DNA from: CAZCWX01 sp964502465
Lineage (GTDB): Bacteria; Desulfobacterota; Binatia; Bin18
NCBI GenBank assembly: GCA_964502465.1
Contig: CAZCWX010000374.1
Coordinates: 1 to 15,478, forward strand
Direction of reading: 5' to 3'
Length of the DNA stretch: 15,478 bases
The notes under the pieces are model-generated. The model had not been told where the DNA came from. It saw only the letters and a program-made list of their open reading frames with translations, and ran no database searches. The position numbers were made by a program, and so were the translations under genes. Shown piece by piece: positions 14,201-15,478 of the stretch (position 1 is its first letter; every line of letters begins with the position of its first letter).

Positions 14201-14731
14201 GCCGATACGGACCTGCAAAGGGATGGATAACTGAGTGGTCAGCACGGGTGATTCGCGCAGTGCTGCGATAATGCTCAGCCCGGTCCGCACAGCCCGGGCA
14301 GCATCGTCTTCATGGGCGAGCGGATAGCCGAAATAGACCAACAGTCCATCACCGAGATATTGCGCGATATAACCGTCAAAGCGACCTATCACCGTGGCAC
14401 AGGTTGCCTGATAGGCACGCACCACCTCTCGTAGCTCTTCGGGATCAAGGCGTTCAGAGAGCATCGTCGAGCCCACGAGGTCACAAAACATGACGGTGAG
14501 CTGGCGCCGCTCAGCTTCGGGTATGGAAGGGTGTGGAGTCTGCAGGGTGAGAGTGGGAGTCTGGGAGGCTCGAGGTGGCACGATAAGGAGCGTTGCGCAT
14601 TCATTACAGAATTTTGCGCCGGGTCGATTCTCCGTGCCGCACGACGAGCAATGCAGTGGTAATGGCGTGGCGCACTCATTACAAAACTTTGCTCCCTCGC
14701 GATTGTCACTCCCACACTGTAGGCAACGCAT
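11264..14731 (-). CDS. Double zinc ribbon / class III nucleotide cyclase / AAA ATPase / TPR regulator
   Basis: This 1155-residue protein has four parts. Two zinc ribbons at about 3-46 (CxxC...CNEC twice, both followed by GAKFCNECAT). A class III cyclase domain at about 77-255 with FCDLVGST (D84) and YLGDGLLVYFG (D128) supplying metal Asp residues and GDTPNIAAR supplying the substrate-site Asp. An AAA/STAND-type ATPase with Walker A GEAGIGKS (304-311) and a Walker B-like WEDLQWADPST (E433, D434). Finally a long helical TPR region. The start at ATG 14731 is favoured over 14923 since AGGAGG lies eight bases upstream and the zinc ribbon begins at once. An 8-bp repeat insertion interrupts the TPR region near residues 1030-1083. 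Such proteins are signal integrators; the inducer is unknown. It lies convergent with the cytochrome operon. Confidence 0.9.
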   Translation of the reverse strand: MRCLQCGSDNREGAKFCNECATPLPLHCSSCGTENRPGAKFCNECATLLIVPPRASQTPTLTLQTPHPSIPEAERRQLTVMFCDLVGSTMLSERLDPEELREVVRAYQATCATVIGRFDGYIAQYLGDGLLVYFGYPLAHEDDAARAVRTGLSIIAALRESPVLTTQLSIPLQVRIGIHTGLVVVGEIGTGGRREQLALGDTPNIAARVQGSAEPDTVVISAATYRLVHGLFECRDLGPHTLKGVANSLPLYHVLRESDAHSRFEVAIRTGLSPLVGREGETEMLLQRWEQAKTGEGQVVMLSGEAGIGKSRLLQEIKERVLRGGDTRIEYRCSPYHQNSALYPVIVHLQRLLQFRREDTPEEKLKKLEETLSHYRFTLTDTVPLFASLLSLPTARFSFPALTPQRQKQKILEALVAWLLEETERHATFSAWEDLQWADPSTLELLSLIIDQTPTAHTLTLLTFRPDFVPPWTTRSHVTSVALSRLARKQVEAIVTQVVGGKALPAEVVQQVVTKTDGVPLFVEELTKMVLESGLLQEREGYYELTGPLPPLAIPSTLHDSLMARLDRLATVREVAQLAAVLGREFSYELLQSVSPLDEAMLQQELARLVEAELLYQRGLPPQAKYLFRHAMIQETAYQSLLKSKKQQYHQRIAQVLEEQFPETRETHPELVAHHYTEAGLKEQALVYWQQAGQKAIAHSANVEAISHLTKGLELLTTLPDTPARSQQELTLHLTLGPAFMATKGYADPEVERVYTQARQLCQQLGETPELFPALLGLSTFYLIRGNFQTARELGEQLLSLAQREQDSALLVQAHYILGTTLFHLGELALAQNHLEQGIALYDLQQHRFLAFRYGQDPGVFCLCYMVRILWFLGYPEQALQKSREALVLAHELTHPFSQALALAFAALVSQLRRKEQETQEWAEATIALCTEQGFPFYLAMGTILKGWAMTMQGQQARGITHMRQGLTAWQATGAELFRPHLLALLADAYGKAGQAEEGLSVLAEAMGAARKSGKRFYEAELYRLAGELSLRNGETETAAEESENRRQGESENSRKESMSSSPVLRFSGSPVLSSSARFPVSSPEACFQKAIDIARSQSAKSWELRATMSLSRLWQQQGKKAEARQLLAEIYGWFTEGFATADLQEAKALLAELS
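11478..11645 (-). repeat. 8-bp tandem repeat insertion inside the cyclase gene
   Basis: Four perfect copies of AGAACCGG run from 11514 to 11545, flanked by a decayed copy near 11489-11499 (AACGGGGAATCG) and a second, imperfect cluster at about 11574-11640 (units such as GATTCTCC and GTTTCTCC on this strand). The frame stays open, giving Ser/Glu/Arg-rich sequence with RFSGSPVL-type 8-residue units. Related regulators, from memory, have only a short linker here, between the ELSLRNGE and PEACFQKAIDIAR helices. It is probably tolerated slippage in a loop. Confidence 0.85.
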
Positions 14732-14905
14732 TGCCCTGGCCTCCTGAATGAGTTTCGCAATTCCTCTACCATGGGAGAGCAAGAAAGAATAGAGAAGTAT
14801 GGTCGCTTTCCTGGTATACTGGAGATCGTCCCAGCTCATTTGCGATAAGGTTGACAGGCAATTCGCAAGAGTGTCAGACTTGGCTGCCCAGAAAGGAGGG
14901 GTATC
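14732..14905. other. Divergent intergenic region, cyclase regulator / DGLPVVPPT gene
   Basis: This 174-base region must hold promoters for both genes. A perfect TTGACA at 14851-14856 faces the plus-strand gene, but the best -10 candidate downstream (CAGACT, 14875-14880, 18-base spacing) has only three matches. Both genes have strong ribosome sites (AGGAGG on each strand). Nothing else was recognised. Confidence 0.4.
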
Positions 14906-15478
14906 ATGCCAAACACAGTCCAACCGCGCGCGCTTCGGGGACCAATGGAAGAGGACGATCCGGTCGAGCTGCTTTTTGCTCGTGGTCTCACCGATGGCTT
15001 ACCGGTCGTGCCACCAACGGGAGAACGAGTCCAGCGTATGCTCGCTGCTGTTGATCGCGATCCCCAAGAGTTACTGGGGACTCTTGGTCCGAACTATGGA
15101 CGAGCGACGGTTGAGAAAGTCGCTATCAATGCGGTCATGGCCGGCTGTCACCCCTCCTACTTTCCTGTTGTGATAGCGAGTGTTGAAGCGCTCTGTGAGG
15201 AAAAATTTAATGCCCACGCGATCAACGTCACCACCTCCTCGGCGACGCCGTTAGTGATTGTCAATGGCCCGATCCGCCAGGAGATCGGCATCAACCATGG
15301 TCACAACGCTTTGGGGCACGGGTTTCGCGCCAATGCCACGATTGGCCGGACTTTGCGCTTGCTCATCTTGCATATTGGCGGCGCCAAGCCGCAAGAGATC
15401 TGCAAAGCGACCCTGGGCCATCCCGCACAGTTCTCTTTCTGTGTAGGTGAGAATGAAGAAGAAAGCCCCTGGGAGCCG
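14906..15478 (+). CDS. DGLPVVPPT-motif protein, N-terminal part (cut by window end)
   Basis: This frame has no stop before the window end, so 191 residues of a longer protein are visible. ATG 14906 has AGGAGG six bases before it, a strong ribosome site. The sequence shows TDGLPVVPPTGERVQRML (29-46), VEKVAINAVMAGCHPSYFPVV (69-89), TPLVIVNGPIRQEIGIN (113-129), NALGHGFRANATIGR (133-147), and FCVGENEEESPWEP (178-191). From memory these match a family of roughly 350-residue uncharacterised proteins often found next to UGSC-motif (seleno)proteins in soil bacteria; its activity is unknown to me. There is no signal peptide. It is divergent from the cyclase regulator (174 bases between starts), so the two may share a control region. 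Confidence 0.85.
   Translation, partial: MPNTVQPRALRGPMEEDDPVELLFARGLTDGLPVVPPTGERVQRMLAAVDRDPQELLGTLGPNYGRATVEKVAINAVMAGCHPSYFPVVIASVEALCEEKFNAHAINVTTSSATPLVIVNGPIRQEIGINHGHNALGHGFRANATIGRTLRLLILHIGGAKPQEICKATLGHPAQFSFCVGENEEESPWEP

Noticed and set aside
14851..14880. Promoter with perfect TTGACA for the DGLPVVPPT gene
   Set aside because: No -10 hexamer with more than three matches lies at 16-18 bases, so it is mentioned only in the intergenic entry and not called as a promoter.
14732..14923. Upstream extension of the cyclase regulator to ATG 14923
   Set aside because: AGGAGG precedes ATG 14731 at good spacing and the zinc ribbon begins at that Met; the added 64 residues look non-coding and cover the divergent promoter region.

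Overview
The window looks like chromosomal DNA of an uncultured, moderate-GC, Gram-negative bacterium of the soil or sponge-associated 'Deltaproteobacteria-like' kind (Binatota/Desulfobacterota_B or Entotheonella/Tectomicrobia). This placement is inference. It rests on the mix of families (LLM-class F420 oxidoreductase, class III CoA transferase, AbgT carrier, very large zinc-ribbon/cyclase/AAA/TPR regulator, a DGLPVVPPT-motif protein) and on the many small intergenic repeats. No phage, plasmid, transposase, rRNA, tRNA or CRISPR signature was recognised.

Layout. (1) 20-78: a 59-bp repeat that folds as two hairpins on a shared basal stem. (2) 109-1729, minus strand: a two-gene operon of a TenA/PqqC-like haem-oxygenase-fold protein followed by an LLM-class F420-dependent oxidoreductase. 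(3) 2075-2383: a small XRE-type helix-turn-helix protein. (4) 2751-4555: a short unknown ORF sharing 4 bases with an AbgT-type transporter. (5) 4662-4973 (minus) and 5076-6293 (plus): a small secreted protein of unknown function and a divergent class III CoA transferase. (6) 6477-7817: an MFS transporter whose central loop carries an 8-bp tandem repeat. (7) 7915-7971: a second copy of the two-hairpin repeat. (8) 8411-11247: a five-gene redox operon with two paralogous monohaem cytochromes c, a membrane-anchored tetrahaem NapC/NirT-like cytochrome, a membrane-anchored cyclic-nucleotide-binding protein and a third monohaem cytochrome c. (9) 11264-14731, minus strand and convergent with the operon: a 1155-residue double zinc ribbon / class III nucleotide cyclase / AAA ATPase / TPR protein with another 8-bp repeat insertion. 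(10) 14906-end: the first 191 residues of a DGLPVVPPT-motif protein, cut by the window edge.

How the genes may work together. The metabolic genes (F420 oxidoreductase, CoA transferase, AbgT and MFS carriers) fit scavenging and activation of organic acids, but the sequence gives no substrate. The most unusual unit is the cytochrome operon. It has a quinol-facing tetrahaem anchor and three small periplasmic cytochromes but no catalytic terminal enzyme, and a membrane-tethered cNMP sensor is embedded in it by a 4-base overlap. A nucleotide cyclase gene lies 16 bp away. This suggests, without proving, a branch of periplasmic electron transfer that responds to a cyclic nucleotide.

Repeats are the second theme. 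Two copies of the two-hairpin element keep their stems while changing the arm sequence completely. Two unrelated coding sequences carry near-identical 8-bp tandem repeats (consensus GAAYCGGR, four units each) in permissive linkers. A heptamer array and one copy resembling a dispersed GTCATGCTGAGC-type repeat lie between genes.
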